DNA of 64,000 bases, taken from assembly GCA_045585835.1 (NCBI GenBank), contig JAZMZG010000017.1, positions 1-64,000 of the forward strand, written 5' to 3'. This DNA is from CALCTE01 sp045585835 (lineage in GTDB: Bacteria; Bacillota; Clostridia; Oscillospirales; CAG-272). Position 1 is the stretch's first letter; each line of letters begins with the position of its first letter. The position numbers and the translations under genes are program-made. Below are positions 42,651-51,840 of the stretch, piece by piece. The notes under the pieces are model-generated. The model searched no databases and had not been told where the DNA came from. It saw only the letters and a program-made list of their open reading frames with translations.

Positions 42651-42682
42651 AAATACAGCTCTGTCGAAACAGAGCTGTATTT
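42651..42682. terminator. bidirectional terminator hydrolase / argH
   Basis: A 14-bp perfect stem (AAATACAGCTCTGT and complement, CGAA loop) flanked by A and T runs, between convergent genes. Confidence 0.88.
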
Positions 42683-42683
42683 T

Positions 42684-44063
42684 TTATATCTTTTGGCAAA
42701 ATTCTTCCAAATACTTTATCTGAGCTTCAACGGACTTCGTTCCCGTGCCGCCTGCGGAGATTCTGCTTTCAACGCAAGCTTTAAGGTCGATGGCTTCATA
42801 AAGGTCTTTTTCGAACATTTCGCAAAATTCCTTATATTCTTCTATGGTGACTTCTTCAAGCACCTTGCCGTTTTTTACGCAATACCCGACTATCTCGCCG
42901 ACAGCCTTATATGCGCTTCTGAAAGGAAGGCCTTTTTTGGTTAAGTAATCCGCAAGGTCAGTGGCATTGATAAATCCTTTTTGCGCTGCGGAAAGCATAT
43001 TTTCTTTGCATATCTTTGCAGTCCTTATCATAGGCGGGAAAACCTCAAGGCATTTTTTCACGGTATCCACGCCGTCGAAAATGCTCTCCTTGTCCTCCTG
43101 CATATCCTTATTGTATGCAAGCGGAAGTCCCTTGAGGACTGTAAGTATGCCCATAAGGTCACCGTATACACGTCCCGTTTTGCCTCGCACGAGCTCGGCA
43201 ATATCGGGATTTTTCTTTTGAGGCATTATGCTTGAGCCCGTGGTATACGAATCGTCAAGCTCAATAAAGTGAAATTCCCAACTTGACCAAAGTATAACTT
43301 CCTCAGAAAAACGTGAAAGGTGCATCATAAGCGTTGCAAACGCCGCAAGAAGCTCTATGCAGAAATCTCTGTCGGATACGCCGTCGATGCTGTTTAAGCA
43401 TATACCGTCAAATCCGAGCTTTTCTGCCTCGAAATATCTGTCCGTATCGTAAGTGGTACCCGCAAGAGCGCAAGAGCCGATGGGGCTTACGTTCATTCTC
43501 TTTACGGCGTCCTTAATACGAGATACGTCCCTTGTGAGCATCATCGCATACGCAAGTAAATGGTGGGCAAAGCTTATAGGCTGTGCTCTCTGAAGATGGG
43601 TATAACCGGGGCATATAGCCGTCTTGCCCTCATTAGCCTTATATATGACGGCAAGGATAAGTTCCTTTATAAGAGAAATTATCTCGGCCGATTCGTCACG
43701 CAAATAAAGCCTTATGTCAGTCGCAACCTGATCGTTACGGCTTCTTGCGGTATGAAGTCTCTTCCCCACGTCGCCGATACGCTTTGTAAGCTCCGCTTCG
43801 ACGAACATATGGATATCCTCTGCCGCAAGGTCGATAGCGAGAGATCCCGAATTTATATCTTCAAGGATAACGCCGAGCTCAGCGATTATCGTTTCGGCAT
43901 CTTCTGCGCTTATTATGCCTTGCTTTGAAAGCATTGCGGCGTGCGCCATCGAGCCCTCGATATCCTGCTTATACATTCTGCAGTCAAAATGCACCGATGA
44001 GTTAAAATCGTCTGCCGTTTTGTCGAGCGCTTTTTCAAAACGCCCTGCCCACATTTTATCCAT
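42684..44063 (-). CDS. argH: argininosuccinate lyase
   Basis: A 459-residue lyase splitting argininosuccinate into arginine and fumarate. It has MWAGRFEKALDKTADDFNSS at the start, HTARSRNDQVATD, YTHLQRAQPISFAHHLLAY and the fumarase/ASL superfamily signature GSSIMPQKKNPD with the catalytic Ser loop. It follows argG by 5 bp, the usual last two steps of arginine synthesis. Confidence 0.97.
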   Translation of the reverse strand: MDKMWAGRFEKALDKTADDFNSSVHFDCRMYKQDIEGSMAHAAMLSKQGIISAEDAETIIAELGVILEDINSGSLAIDLAAEDIHMFVEAELTKRIGDVGKRLHTARSRNDQVATDIRLYLRDESAEIISLIKELILAVIYKANEGKTAICPGYTHLQRAQPISFAHHLLAYAMMLTRDVSRIKDAVKRMNVSPIGSCALAGTTYDTDRYFEAEKLGFDGICLNSIDGVSDRDFCIELLAAFATLMMHLSRFSEEVILWSSWEFHFIELDDSYTTGSSIMPQKKNPDIAELVRGKTGRVYGDLMGILTVLKGLPLAYNKDMQEDKESIFDGVDTVKKCLEVFPPMIRTAKICKENMLSAAQKGFINATDLADYLTKKGLPFRSAYKAVGEIVGYCVKNGKVLEEVTIEEYKEFCEMFEKDLYEAIDLKACVESRISAGGTGTKSVEAQIKYLEEFCQKI

Positions 44064-44068
44064 AATGA

Positions 44069-45298
44069 TTATTTGTCCTTATTCTTTTGGTTTACCTGCG
44101 CCTGTACGGAAACGGGAAGTCCCCAAAGGTTGATAAATCCGTTTGCGTCCTTTTGATCGTAAACGTGATCCTCACCGAAGGTTGCGATCTCCTCGCTGTA
44201 AAGCGACCAGTCGCTCCAAGCGCCCGCTTTTATCATATTGCCCTTGTAAAGCTTAACTCTTACCTTACCCGTAACGTGCTCCTGCGTCTTTGTAAAGAAC
44301 GCGGAAAGTGCTTCGCGAAGAGGTGTGTACCACTGACCGTTGTAAAGAAGGTCTGCAAAGGGGATTGCAAGCTCCTGCTTCTTGTGCATGGTCATTTTGT
44401 CAAGGCAAAGCGTTTCGAGGTAGTTGTGTGCAAAGTAAAGAATCGCTCCGCCGGGTGTTTCGTATACGCCGCGGCACTTCATTCCTACAAGGCGGTTTTC
44501 AACGATGTCAAGAAGTCCGATGCCGTTTGCGCCGCCGATAACGTTGAGCTTCAAAATGATATCCTTTGCGCTCATCTTCTCACCGTTTAATGCTACGGGT
44601 ACGCCGCTTTCGAATTCGAGCTCTACGTATTCGGGCTTATCGGGTGCGTTAATGGGAGATACGCCCATCTCCAAGAAGCCTTCCTTTTCGTAAAGAGGCT
44701 CGTTGCCCGTATCTTCAAGGTCAAGTCCCTCGTGAGAAAGGTGCCAAAGGTTTTTATCCTTTGAGTAGTTTGTTTCTCTGCTTATCTTAAGAGGTACGTT
44801 ATGTGCCTCTGCATAGTCTATCTCCTCTTCTCTTGACTTGATATCCCATTCACGCCAAGGAGCGATTATCTTCATACCGGGAGCGAACGCCTTTACCGCA
44901 AGCTCAAAACGAACCTGGTCGTTACCCTTACCCGTGCAACCATGGCATACTGCATCTGCGCCCTCTGCAATAGCTATCTCGGCAAGGCGCTTTGCGATAA
45001 CGGGACGTGCAAGTGCAGTTCCGAGAAGATATTCCTCATATTTTGCTCCCGCCTGTACACAAGGTATTATAAGGTCGTTTACGAATTCGTCCGTGAGGTC
45101 TTCAACGTAAAGCTTCGATGCACCCGTCTTGAGTGCCTTTTCCTCAAGTCCTTCAAGCTCGTCAGCCTGTCCTACGTTGCCTGCAACGGCAATTATCTCG
45201 GGGTCATCGTAATTTTCTTTAAGCCACGGAATGATTATCGACGTATCAAGTCCGCCCGAATATGCAAGTACTATCTTTTTGATTTTCTTCTCACTCAT
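44069..45298 (-). CDS. argG: argininosuccinate synthase
   Basis: A 409-residue enzyme joining citrulline and aspartate with ATP. The P-loop AYSGGLDTS is at 12-20, with VAVCHGCTGKGNDQVRFE-type sequence (here HGCTGKGNDQVRFE) and IAPWREW further on. The start ATG at 45296-45298 follows GGAGGATAT at proper spacing. A start five codons earlier lies on that site. The upstream region has a clear promoter and a possible arginine-repressor box. Confidence 0.97.
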   Translation of the reverse strand: MSEKKIKKIVLAYSGGLDTSIIIPWLKENYDDPEIIAVAGNVGQADELEGLEEKALKTGASKLYVEDLTDEFVNDLIIPCVQAGAKYEEYLLGTALARPVIAKRLAEIAIAEGADAVCHGCTGKGNDQVRFELAVKAFAPGMKIIAPWREWDIKSREEEIDYAEAHNVPLKISRETNYSKDKNLWHLSHEGLDLEDTGNEPLYEKEGFLEMGVSPINAPDKPEYVELEFESGVPVALNGEKMSAKDIILKLNVIGGANGIGLLDIVENRLVGMKCRGVYETPGGAILYFAHNYLETLCLDKMTMHKKQELAIPFADLLYNGQWYTPLREALSAFFTKTQEHVTGKVRVKLYKGNMIKAGAWSDWSLYSEEIATFGEDHVYDQKDANGFINLWGLPVSVQAQVNQKNKDK

Positions 45299-45352
45299 TG
45301 TTATATCCTCCATTATGCATTATTTTGCATAAAATTTATATTTTGTATGTAT

Positions 45353-45381
45353 ACTATATCACATTTTGTGTATTTATGCAA
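45353..45381 (-). promoter_or_regulatory. argGH promoter with possible ARG box
   Basis: Minus strand TTGCAT (45376-45381), 17-bp spacer ending in TGTGA, TATAGT (45353-45358). Over the -35, the segment 45369-45380 reads TGCATAAATACA on the minus strand, close to an AT-rich ArgR half-site pair. The promoter is convincing; the box is only suggestive. Confidence 0.65.
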
Positions 45382-45478
45382 TACCTTTTGTAAAAATATT
45401 TATAAAATTATCCATTTTTTTGTATTTTCGGCATATTGCAATAAAAACGCATTTTAAGCAGATAGATTGTATTTGATA

Positions 45479-45507
45479 TTGACAAAATAAGGGCATTATG
45501 ATATGAT
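45479..45507 (+). promoter_or_regulatory. promoter of the iron alcohol dehydrogenase gene
   Basis: TTGACA (45479-45484), 17-bp spacer, TATGAT (45502-45507). The first in-frame ATG (45503) lies in the -10, so translation must start further on. Confidence 0.8.
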
Positions 45508-45538
45508 TAAACGTAAGTATTTCATTGGCGGTGTAATG

Positions 45539-46690
45539 ATGAATATTTTTAATCTTCCAACTAAAATAGTAATGAACGAGGGCGCTTTGTCGTATATCAA
45601 ACAGCTCAAGTTTGAAAGAGCTTGCATAATCTGTGACCCGTTCGTAGTACAGTCGGGACAGATAAAGCTCATAACGGATATACTCGACGAATGCGGCAGG
45701 GGCTATGCCATATTTTCCGATATAATGCCCGATGCGCCTATTGATAACATAAAGGACGGGCTTTCGAGGTTTGCAACGCACAAGCCTGATGCCATAATTT
45801 CGATAGGCGGCGGCTCGGCACTGGATACGGCAAAGGCTATCGCATATTTTCATAATAGGATAACGGGTGAGATACCCACCTTGAAGATAGCTATTCCCAC
45901 GACGAGCGGAACGGGCTCCGAAGTAACCTCTTTCTCCGTTATCTCCGATCCCGCATCAAGCTCGAAGTATCCGATAGTCGACGATAAACTCCTTCCGGAC
46001 GTCGCTATCCTCGACCCCGAATTCGTGCGCTCCGTACCAAAGCCCATAACGGCGGCGACGGGTATGGACGTTTTGACACACGCCATTGAAGCGTACGTTG
46101 CAAAGGGAACTGACGATTTTTCCGCTGCTCTTTCCGAAAAAGCCGCAAGACTCGTGTTCAAGTATCTGCCCAGAGCCTACGAGCACCCCGATAATTTGCG
46201 TGCGCGCTCTAAGATGCATAACGCTTCGTGTATGGCAGGTATAGCATTTAACCACGCAGGGCTCGGTCTTTGTCACGGTATGGCACACGCATTAGGCGGA
46301 ATGTTCCACATTCCTCACGGAAAGGCAAACGCGATACTCCTTCCGCACGTTATCATATATAACGCTGACTTCTTGAACAATCCCGTACATACGAGCTACG
46401 TTGCCGATAAGTATGCATTCTTTGCGGGAATACTCGGATTTATCTCTCCGAGCACGAAGATCGGTCTTCCCTCGCTTATTCATGAAATCGGTAAGCTTAT
46501 GAAGGCGGTAAACCTTGAAGATAATATCTCTATGCTCGGCATCGACAAGGATACCTTTATGGGAAGCCTTGACGCACTTTCGGAGGCAGCTATAAACGAT
46601 AACTGCACAAAGTCAAACCCGAGAGAAGTGACGAGAGAAGCGATAAAGGAGATATACCTAAACGCTTATTTCGGACGCGGTCTTGTTTGA
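45539..46690 (+). CDS. iron-containing alcohol dehydrogenase
   Basis: A 383-residue group III (iron-dependent) alcohol dehydrogenase-like enzyme. NAD(P) binding is marked by SIGGGSALDTAKAIAYF, followed by PTTSGTGSEVTSFSV. The metal ligands are in GMDVLTHAIEAYV and in the His-rich CHGMAHALGGMFHIPHG. The start is the ATG at 45539 (or 45536) after GGCGGTG, because the promoter -10 covers the earlier ATG. It could act on short alcohols/aldehydes such as butanol, propanol or propanediol; the sequence does not decide. It stands alone between its promoter and a terminator. Confidence 0.9.
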   Translation: MNIFNLPTKIVMNEGALSYIKQLKFERACIICDPFVVQSGQIKLITDILDECGRGYAIFSDIMPDAPIDNIKDGLSRFATHKPDAIISIGGGSALDTAKAIAYFHNRITGEIPTLKIAIPTTSGTGSEVTSFSVISDPASSSKYPIVDDKLLPDVAILDPEFVRSVPKPITAATGMDVLTHAIEAYVAKGTDDFSAALSEKAARLVFKYLPRAYEHPDNLRARSKMHNASCMAGIAFNHAGLGLCHGMAHALGGMFHIPHGKANAILLPHVIIYNADFLNNPVHTSYVADKYAFFAGILGFISPSTKIGLPSLIHEIGKLMKAVNLEDNISMLGIDKDTFMGSLDALSEAAINDNCTKSNPREVTREAIKEIYLNAYFGRGLV

Positions 46691-46700
46691 TGATATGTTT

Positions 46701-46727
46701 AAAGCACGGTGAAACTCACCGTGCTTT
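46701..46727. terminator. bidirectional terminator ADH / amidohydrolase
   Basis: A 12-bp perfect stem (AAAGCACGGTGA and complement, 3-nt loop) flanked by A- and T-rich sequence, between convergent genes. Confidence 0.86.
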
Positions 46728-46733
46728 AGTTTT

Positions 46734-47888
46734 TTATTCTGCTCTGTAGACCGTTTTTCCGTCGATGACCGTCACATAAACACTTGCGCCTACCGACGTG
46801 ATAGGATCTTTGTTCCAAATAACAACGTCGCCATCCTTGCCGACCTCCAAACTGCCGACGCGGTCGCCGATGCCTGTATGATTTGCGGGATTTATCGTAA
46901 TGGCTTTCCAAGCTTCCTCATAGGGTAAGCCCGATGCGGCGGCAAGCCCTGCGCACATCGGTAAACATCCAAGCGGATCCCAAGGCGCATCGGTCATAAT
47001 ACTGATGGGGATGCCCGCTTTATGTAAAACGGCGGGTGTTTCAAAAGATCTATTTTTTATCTCCGGTTTATTCTTACTGCCCAATACGGGACCAACGAAT
47101 GCGGGATAATTTTCTTTAGCAAGCTCATCCGCTATAAGTGCGCCTTCCGTGCAGTGATCCAAAGTCAAACGAACGTCAAATTCCTTTGCAATACGTATCG
47201 CCGTGCATATATCGTCCGCACGGTGTACGTGTGCCTTAAGAGGTATCTCCTTTTTCATAACAGGAATCATAGCTTCAAGCTTTACGTCAAAAGCGGGTTC
47301 TTTTCCCTCTTCCTTTGCTTTAAGATAGTTACGGGATTTGAAAAGCAATTCCCTTAATAGCGCTGCCACTCCCATACGGGTAATCGGCGCTTTTCTGCCG
47401 TTTTGACCGAATAAGCCTTTCGGATTTTCACCGAAAGCGCACTTCATAGCAATAGGCTCTTTGATTATCATATTGTCAACACGCTTACCCGCAAGTTTAA
47501 TAGCCGCAAAGGTTCCGCCGACAACGTTTGCACTTCCCGGCCCTGTGCAAGCTGAAGTGACGCCGCATTTTACAGCTTCCTCAAAAGCTTCATCGAGAGG
47601 ATTTATTCCGTCAATAGCACGCATTTGCGGAGTTACGGGATCAGAGCATTCGTTAAAATCCTCTCCCTCCCAACGTAATGCCGTATTATAAACGCCGATG
47701 TGACAATGCGCCTCGACACATCCGGGTGTCACAAGACGTCCGCAGGCGTCAATTACGTTCATATCTACAGTTTCTTCGATATTCTCTCCGACCGATACTA
47801 TCTTTCCGTCATCACCGATCAAAACGTAACCGTTTTGATATTCCGTTTCTGCCATCGTTTTAATTCGTCCGTTTTTAATAAGAAGCAT
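46734..47888 (-). CDS. amidohydrolase of the imidazolonepropionase-like group
   Basis: A 384-residue metal-dependent hydrolase. The N-terminal beta-sandwich ends in GRLVTPGCVEAHCHIG with metal ligands His61 and His63. Further ligands are likely in LKAHVHRADD, LTLDHCTEG and IMTDAPWDP, followed by the C-terminal GSLEVGKDGDVVIWNKDP. This matches the cytosolic imidazolonepropionase/prolidase-like amidohydrolases. There is no signal peptide. Substrate is unknown; no histidine-degradation genes are nearby. AAAGGCGG precedes the ATG. It appears to be transcribed alone. Confidence 0.82.
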   Translation of the reverse strand: MLLIKNGRIKTMAETEYQNGYVLIGDDGKIVSVGENIEETVDMNVIDACGRLVTPGCVEAHCHIGVYNTALRWEGEDFNECSDPVTPQMRAIDGINPLDEAFEEAVKCGVTSACTGPGSANVVGGTFAAIKLAGKRVDNMIIKEPIAMKCAFGENPKGLFGQNGRKAPITRMGVAALLRELLFKSRNYLKAKEEGKEPAFDVKLEAMIPVMKKEIPLKAHVHRADDICTAIRIAKEFDVRLTLDHCTEGALIADELAKENYPAFVGPVLGSKNKPEIKNRSFETPAVLHKAGIPISIMTDAPWDPLGCLPMCAGLAAASGLPYEEAWKAITINPANHTGIGDRVGSLEVGKDGDVVIWNKDPITSVGASVYVTVIDGKTVYRAE

Positions 47889-48101
47889 TAAAATCTACCG
47901 CCTTTCAGTTTTTATTAAAGTAAGTGTTTGCTCTCTCACGTGCAGTATAGCAGAAAAGTATGGTCAAAGCAATAGAAAAGATGTCGCGAAAATAGCAAAA
48001 ATGTTACTTTTGCGATATTCGCTCATAATAAATTCATCGCGGGAAAATTATTGCTTTTAACTTGAAGTTCAATTATTTCAAAATTATTTTGCGCAAAAGT
48101 G
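47889..48101. other. intergenic stretch without a recognised feature
   Basis: This gap of about 210 bp is the 5' region of the amidohydrolase gene on the minus strand, ending at the tRNA promoter. Apart from the amidohydrolase ribosome binding site I see no repeat, hairpin or promoter that I would name. Confidence 0.5.
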
Positions 48102-48130
48102 TTGACAAAAGCTGCAACTTAGTATATAAT
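48102..48130 (+). promoter_or_regulatory. consensus promoter of tRNA-Asp/tRNA-Thr
   Basis: TTGACA (48102-48107), 17-bp spacer, TATAAT (48125-48130): a perfect sigma-A consensus. Confidence 0.9.
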
Positions 48131-48149
48131 TCATAAGGTCGCGATATGT

Positions 48150-48226
48150 GGCTCGGTAGTTCAGTTGGTTAGAACGCCAGCCTGTCACGCTGGAGGTCGT
48201 GGGTTCGAGCCCCATCCGAGTCGCCA
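48150..48226 (+). tRNA. tRNA-Asp (GUC)
   Basis: A 77-nt cloverleaf with acceptor GGCTCGG/CCGAGTC (one G-T pair), anticodon GTC at 48184-48186, GTTCGAGCC T-loop and encoded CCA. It is followed directly by tRNA-Thr. Confidence 0.97.
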
Positions 48227-48302
<76 letters not shown>

Positions 48303-48303
48303 A

Positions 48304-48334
48304 AAATCCCGTTCTCGTAAGAGAGCGGGATTTT
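48304..48334 (+). terminator. terminator of the tRNA-Asp/Thr transcript
   Basis: A 13-bp stem (AAATCCCGTTCTC with one G-T pair) immediately after the CCA, then TTTTC. Confidence 0.82.
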
Positions 48335-48348
48335 CACTTTAACTATCG

Positions 48349-48377
48349 TTGCTTTTTTAAGTATTATATGATATAAT
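48349..48377 (+). promoter_or_regulatory. promoter of the flavin reductase-like gene
   Basis: TTGCTT (48349-48354), 17-bp spacer ending in TATGA, TATAAT (48372-48377). Confidence 0.78.
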
Positions 48378-48406
48378 ATATCAACACATAAATTTTGGAG
48401 GCTGTT

Positions 48407-48970
48407 ATGGCAAAAATAAGCTTAAAAGGCTCGACGATGCTCTCCCCCGTTCCTCCCGCTTTGGTAAGTGTGGGAACTGTGGAAAACCCCAACGTCATCA
48501 CTATCGCGTGGACGGGAATTCTCGCGTCAACTCCGCCTACGACATATATCTCCGTCAGAAAAGAAAGATTCTCGCATCACATAATTAAGGAAAGCGGAGA
48601 GTTTGTTATTAACCTTTGCACCGTACCGCTTGTGGCGGCGGCAGACTACTGCGGCGTGAAAAGCGGTAAGGATACGGATAAATTCGCAAAATGCAATTTG
48701 ACCGCAGAAAAAGCATCGGCTCTTTCCTCCTGCCCCGTTATAAAAGAAAGCCCCTTGAGCCTTGAATGTAAGGTGAGAGAAGTACTTGAGCTCGGCTCTC
48801 ACGATATGTTTATCGCAGATATCGTCGCGGTTGACGTAGACGAGGAAATAATAGACAAAAAAGGCAAAATACACCTCGAAAAAGCAGGTCTTGCGGCCTA
48901 CGCTCACGGGGAATATTTTGCCCTTGGTAAAAGAGTCGGCACTTTCGGTTATACCGTCAGAAAAAAATAA
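48407..48970 (+). CDS. flavin reductase-like domain protein (flavoredoxin type)
   Basis: A 187-residue FMN-binding split-barrel protein. It shows PVPPALVSVGT and VITIAWTGILASTPPTTYISV, the flavin-binding core, then GEFVINL and DYCGVKSGKDTDKF, as in the flavin reductase-like family of anaerobes that includes flavoredoxins. The start ATG at 48407 follows TTGGAGG. The likely role is electron transfer through bound FMN. The partner is unknown and no redox gene is adjacent. Confidence 0.85.
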   Translation: MAKISLKGSTMLSPVPPALVSVGTVENPNVITIAWTGILASTPPTTYISVRKERFSHHIIKESGEFVINLCTVPLVAAADYCGVKSGKDTDKFAKCNLTAEKASALSSCPVIKESPLSLECKVREVLELGSHDMFIADIVAVDVDEEIIDKKGKIHLEKAGLAAYAHGEYFALGKRVGTFGYTVRKK

Positions 48971-49774
48971 TTACTTGCTTTCAATATGCACGTCCATTTG
49001 AGGATAAGGTATGCTTATTTCGTATTTATCGAAAAGCTGCTTTATCCTCTCTTTTAATGCGAAATTTACGTCCCAATAGTCAGCCCCCTTCGTCCATATA
49101 CGCAAGGTGAACTCAAGTCCCTTGTCACCGTGGTTATTTACAACAGCTACGGGTGCAGGGTCCTTTAAAACAGCATCGTTATCGTATGCCGCTTTCAAAA
49201 GTATAGCCTTTACGCTTTCAATATCGCTTTTATACGATACGTTGAAGACAAGGTCATTTCTTCTCGTATCGTGCGCCGAATAGTTCGTTATGGAGGAATT
49301 GGAAAGTGCGCCGTTTGGTACGGTTATCTGCTTATTATCGGGTGTTATAAGTGTAGTGTAGAAAATCGTAATGCTCTTTACCGTACCCGATACGCCCGTG
49401 CCTTCAATATAATCTCCGTCCTTGAACGGCTTAAATATGAGAAGCATAATGCCGCCCGCAAAGTTAGAAAGAGAGCCTTGAAGCGCAAGACCTATGGCAA
49501 CGCCCGCAGATGCGAGTGCGGTTATGAACGAAGTTGCGGGAACACCCAAAACTATTGCAACGGATACAAATACGACAGCATAAAGAGCTATTTTTATAAA
49601 GCTCATTATGAAATTTGCCAAAGTTTCGTCAAGGCGCTTATAGCCCCTTGTTTTCATTATCAGTTTAGGTAAAAATTTCGCAAGCCACATTCCGACGCCA
49701 AATATAATTGCCGCAAATATAAGCTTTACTCCAACCGACTGTACAAGGTCGATGAAAAATACCTTCCAACTCAT
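48971..49774 (-). CDS. mscS: small-conductance mechanosensitive channel
   Basis: A 267-residue MscS channel with three membrane spans in the first 125 residues. The pore helix region ALASAGVAIGLALQGSLSNFAGGIMLLIFKPF is present (the Gly/Ala-rich piece is AGVAIGLALQGSLSNFAGG). A cytoplasmic beta and alpha/beta vestibule follows (VSGTVKSITIFYT, VPNGALSN, YPQMDVHIE). It releases solutes under hypo-osmotic shock. The gene ends next to the convergent flavin reductase gene with no spare sequence; no terminator separates the two stops. Confidence 0.93.
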   Translation of the reverse strand: MSWKVFFIDLVQSVGVKLIFAAIIFGVGMWLAKFLPKLIMKTRGYKRLDETLANFIMSFIKIALYAVVFVSVAIVLGVPATSFITALASAGVAIGLALQGSLSNFAGGIMLLIFKPFKDGDYIEGTGVSGTVKSITIFYTTLITPDNKQITVPNGALSNSSITNYSAHDTRRNDLVFNVSYKSDIESVKAILLKAAYDNDAVLKDPAPVAVVNNHGDKGLEFTLRIWTKGADYWDVNFALKERIKQLFDKYEISIPYPQMDVHIESK

Positions 49775-49906
49775 ATTTTTTCTCCTTTATAAATACATTT
49801 TCCTATATTATATCATTCAAAAATTTCGGCTTCAAGTTAAATTATCCACAAAATTAAAGATTTTTTTCGTAGAAAACGCTTAATTTTTTTATTTCTTAAA
49901 AAAGGG

Positions 49907-49935
49907 TTGACATTTTTTGAATTAAAGTCTATTCT
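49907..49935 (+). promoter_or_regulatory. promoter of the ABC exporter gene
   Basis: TTGACA (49907-49912), 17-bp spacer, TATTCT (49930-49935), shortly before an AGGAGGT ribosome binding site. Confidence 0.7.
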
Positions 49936-49968
49936 ACAAACGAATAAGGTTTTAGGAGGTATTTGATC

Positions 49969-51801
49969 ATGAGCGACACACGCAAAGAGCAAGCCCTTGA
50001 AAACGAATTCGATGAATTGGAAAAGCAGCTTGAAGGCGAGGAAAGCTTCTTACGGTATTTCGAAAACGATTCCAAACCTTTAAAAACACTTTTAAAGATC
50101 TACAAAGGTAACTATTGGAGAATCATCAAATCTGCAATATTTGTATTTTTAAAGTATCTGCCCGTTATCGCAGCACCGATTTTTACAGCTTCCGCAATCG
50201 ACCTTGTCGTATATGCGCACTCAAACAGTGTACCCTTGGACTATAAAAAACTTTTTATATATTTTTCTATTCTGCTCACGCTTTATCTTTTGAACATACC
50301 GCTTAACTATCTATACGTCAAAAATTCAAGCAAGGCAATAAGAAGCGTTGAGATAAAGCTGCGCAATACGATGGTAAGAAAGCTCCAACAACTTTCCCTT
50401 TCCTTCCACAAGGAAATGCAATCGGGACGCATACAATCCAAGATAATGCGAGACGTGGAAGCGATCGAGGCTCTCTCGGCACAAGCATTCGGAGGCGTGA
50501 TAGAGATCATATTCAGCCTTGTATGTACTATCTGCATAACGATCGTACGTGCTCCCTCGGTGCTTTTGATATTCATCGCACTCATACCAATTGAGCTTCT
50601 CGTCACAACGATGTTTAAAGCGACTATACGCAAAAGAAACGCAGACTTTCGCCGTGAGATAGAAAAAACGTCGGCGGCGGTAATGGAGATGGTAGAGCTT
50701 ATTCCCGTCACCAAAGCGCACGCCTTGGAGGATATCGAAAGCGAGAAAATAAATCATCGGCTTAAAAAGGTCGCCTCCCGAGGATATGCGCTCGACGTGA
50801 CGCAAGCCTTCTTCGGCTCTGTAAACTGGGTTACTGTATGCGTATTCCAAATAGTCTGTCTTGTTATAAACGTGCTTATGGCTACAAGAGGCGTGATATC
50901 TGTCGGTGACATATCGCTTTATCAAAGCTATTTTTCAAGCATAGCCAATAACGTATCAAGAATAATCGGCCTTTTACCTATTTTGACAAAGGGCTTTGAG
51001 TCCGTTAAGTCCGTCGGCGACATTTTGGGTGCTTACGACATAGAGGATAACGAAGGAAAGCTTCAAGTTGAAAAAGTTGACGGTGAATACGAATTTTCAG
51101 ACGTCAATTTCAGCTATAAAGAAGGCGACCCTGTTATTAAAAACCTAAATCTTAAAATCAACAAAGGCGAAACCATCGCCCTCGTCGGTGAGTCGGGTTC
51201 GGGAAAATCCACTCTTATAAATATGGTCATCGGATTTTACAAAGCGCAAAGCGGAAAGCTTACCGTAGACGGTAATGACATAAAGGACATTGACCTTCAG
51301 TCCTACCGTTCACATATTGCAGTCGTTCCTCAAAGCTCCGTGCTTTTCTCGGGTACGATAAGAGAAAACATTACATTCGGTAACCCCAACATATCTGAAA
51401 TGGAACTCTGGCATGCCATAAAAGCGGCCAACCTCGAAGAAATGGTAAGAAGAATGCCGCAAGGACTTAATACGCAAGTCGGAGAACACGGCGACAAGCT
51501 CTCGGGCGGTCAGAGGCAGAGAATATCTATTGCAAGAGCAATTATACGAAAACCGGATATCATCATTTTTGACGAAGCTACATCTGCGCTTGACAGCGTT
51601 TCGGAAAAGCTTATTCAAGAGGCTATCGACTATCTTTGCCGGGAAAAAACCACTTTCATCGTGGCACACAGACTTTCAACTATCCGCAACGCAGACAAGA
51701 TTGCGGTACTTGAAAGAGGAAGATGCGTTGAATACGGTACATACGAAGAGCTTATGGAGAAAAAAGGCGCATTCTATAATTATAAAATTTTGCAAACATA
51801 A
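49969..51801 (+). CDS. ABC exporter, fused permease and ATPase
   Basis: A 610-residue half-transporter: a charged N-terminus (about 1-50), six membrane spans (about 55-340) and an ATPase domain (about 370-605). Walker A GESGSGKST is at 407-415. The Q-loop is in VPQSSVLFSGTIRENI, the signature is LSGGQRQR, Walker B is IIIFDEATSALD and the H-loop is in FIVAHRLST. Such proteins work as homo- or heterodimers exporting lipids, peptides or drugs. No second half-transporter is adjacent, so a homodimer is likely. Substrate is unknown. The ATG at 49969 follows AGGAGGT; an upstream TTG in frame is less likely. Confidence 0.9.
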   Translation: MSDTRKEQALENEFDELEKQLEGEESFLRYFENDSKPLKTLLKIYKGNYWRIIKSAIFVFLKYLPVIAAPIFTASAIDLVVYAHSNSVPLDYKKLFIYFSILLTLYLLNIPLNYLYVKNSSKAIRSVEIKLRNTMVRKLQQLSLSFHKEMQSGRIQSKIMRDVEAIEALSAQAFGGVIEIIFSLVCTICITIVRAPSVLLIFIALIPIELLVTTMFKATIRKRNADFRREIEKTSAAVMEMVELIPVTKAHALEDIESEKINHRLKKVASRGYALDVTQAFFGSVNWVTVCVFQIVCLVINVLMATRGVISVGDISLYQSYFSSIANNVSRIIGLLPILTKGFESVKSVGDILGAYDIEDNEGKLQVEKVDGEYEFSDVNFSYKEGDPVIKNLNLKINKGETIALVGESGSGKSTLINMVIGFYKAQSGKLTVDGNDIKDIDLQSYRSHIAVVPQSSVLFSGTIRENITFGNPNISEMELWHAIKAANLEEMVRRMPQGLNTQVGEHGDKLSGGQRQRISIARAIIRKPDIIIFDEATSALDSVSEKLIQEAIDYLCREKTTFIVAHRLSTIRNADKIAVLERGRCVEYGTYEELMEKKGAFYNYKILQT

Positions 51802-51805
51802 AAAC

Positions 51806-51838
51806 AACTGCCTCATTCGGTTTTTGAATGAGGCAGTT
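51806..51838. terminator. bidirectional terminator ABC / carboxypeptidase
   Basis: A 13-bp perfect stem (AACTGCCTCATTC and complement, 7-nt loop) between convergent genes. Confidence 0.86.
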
Positions 51839-51840
51839 TA

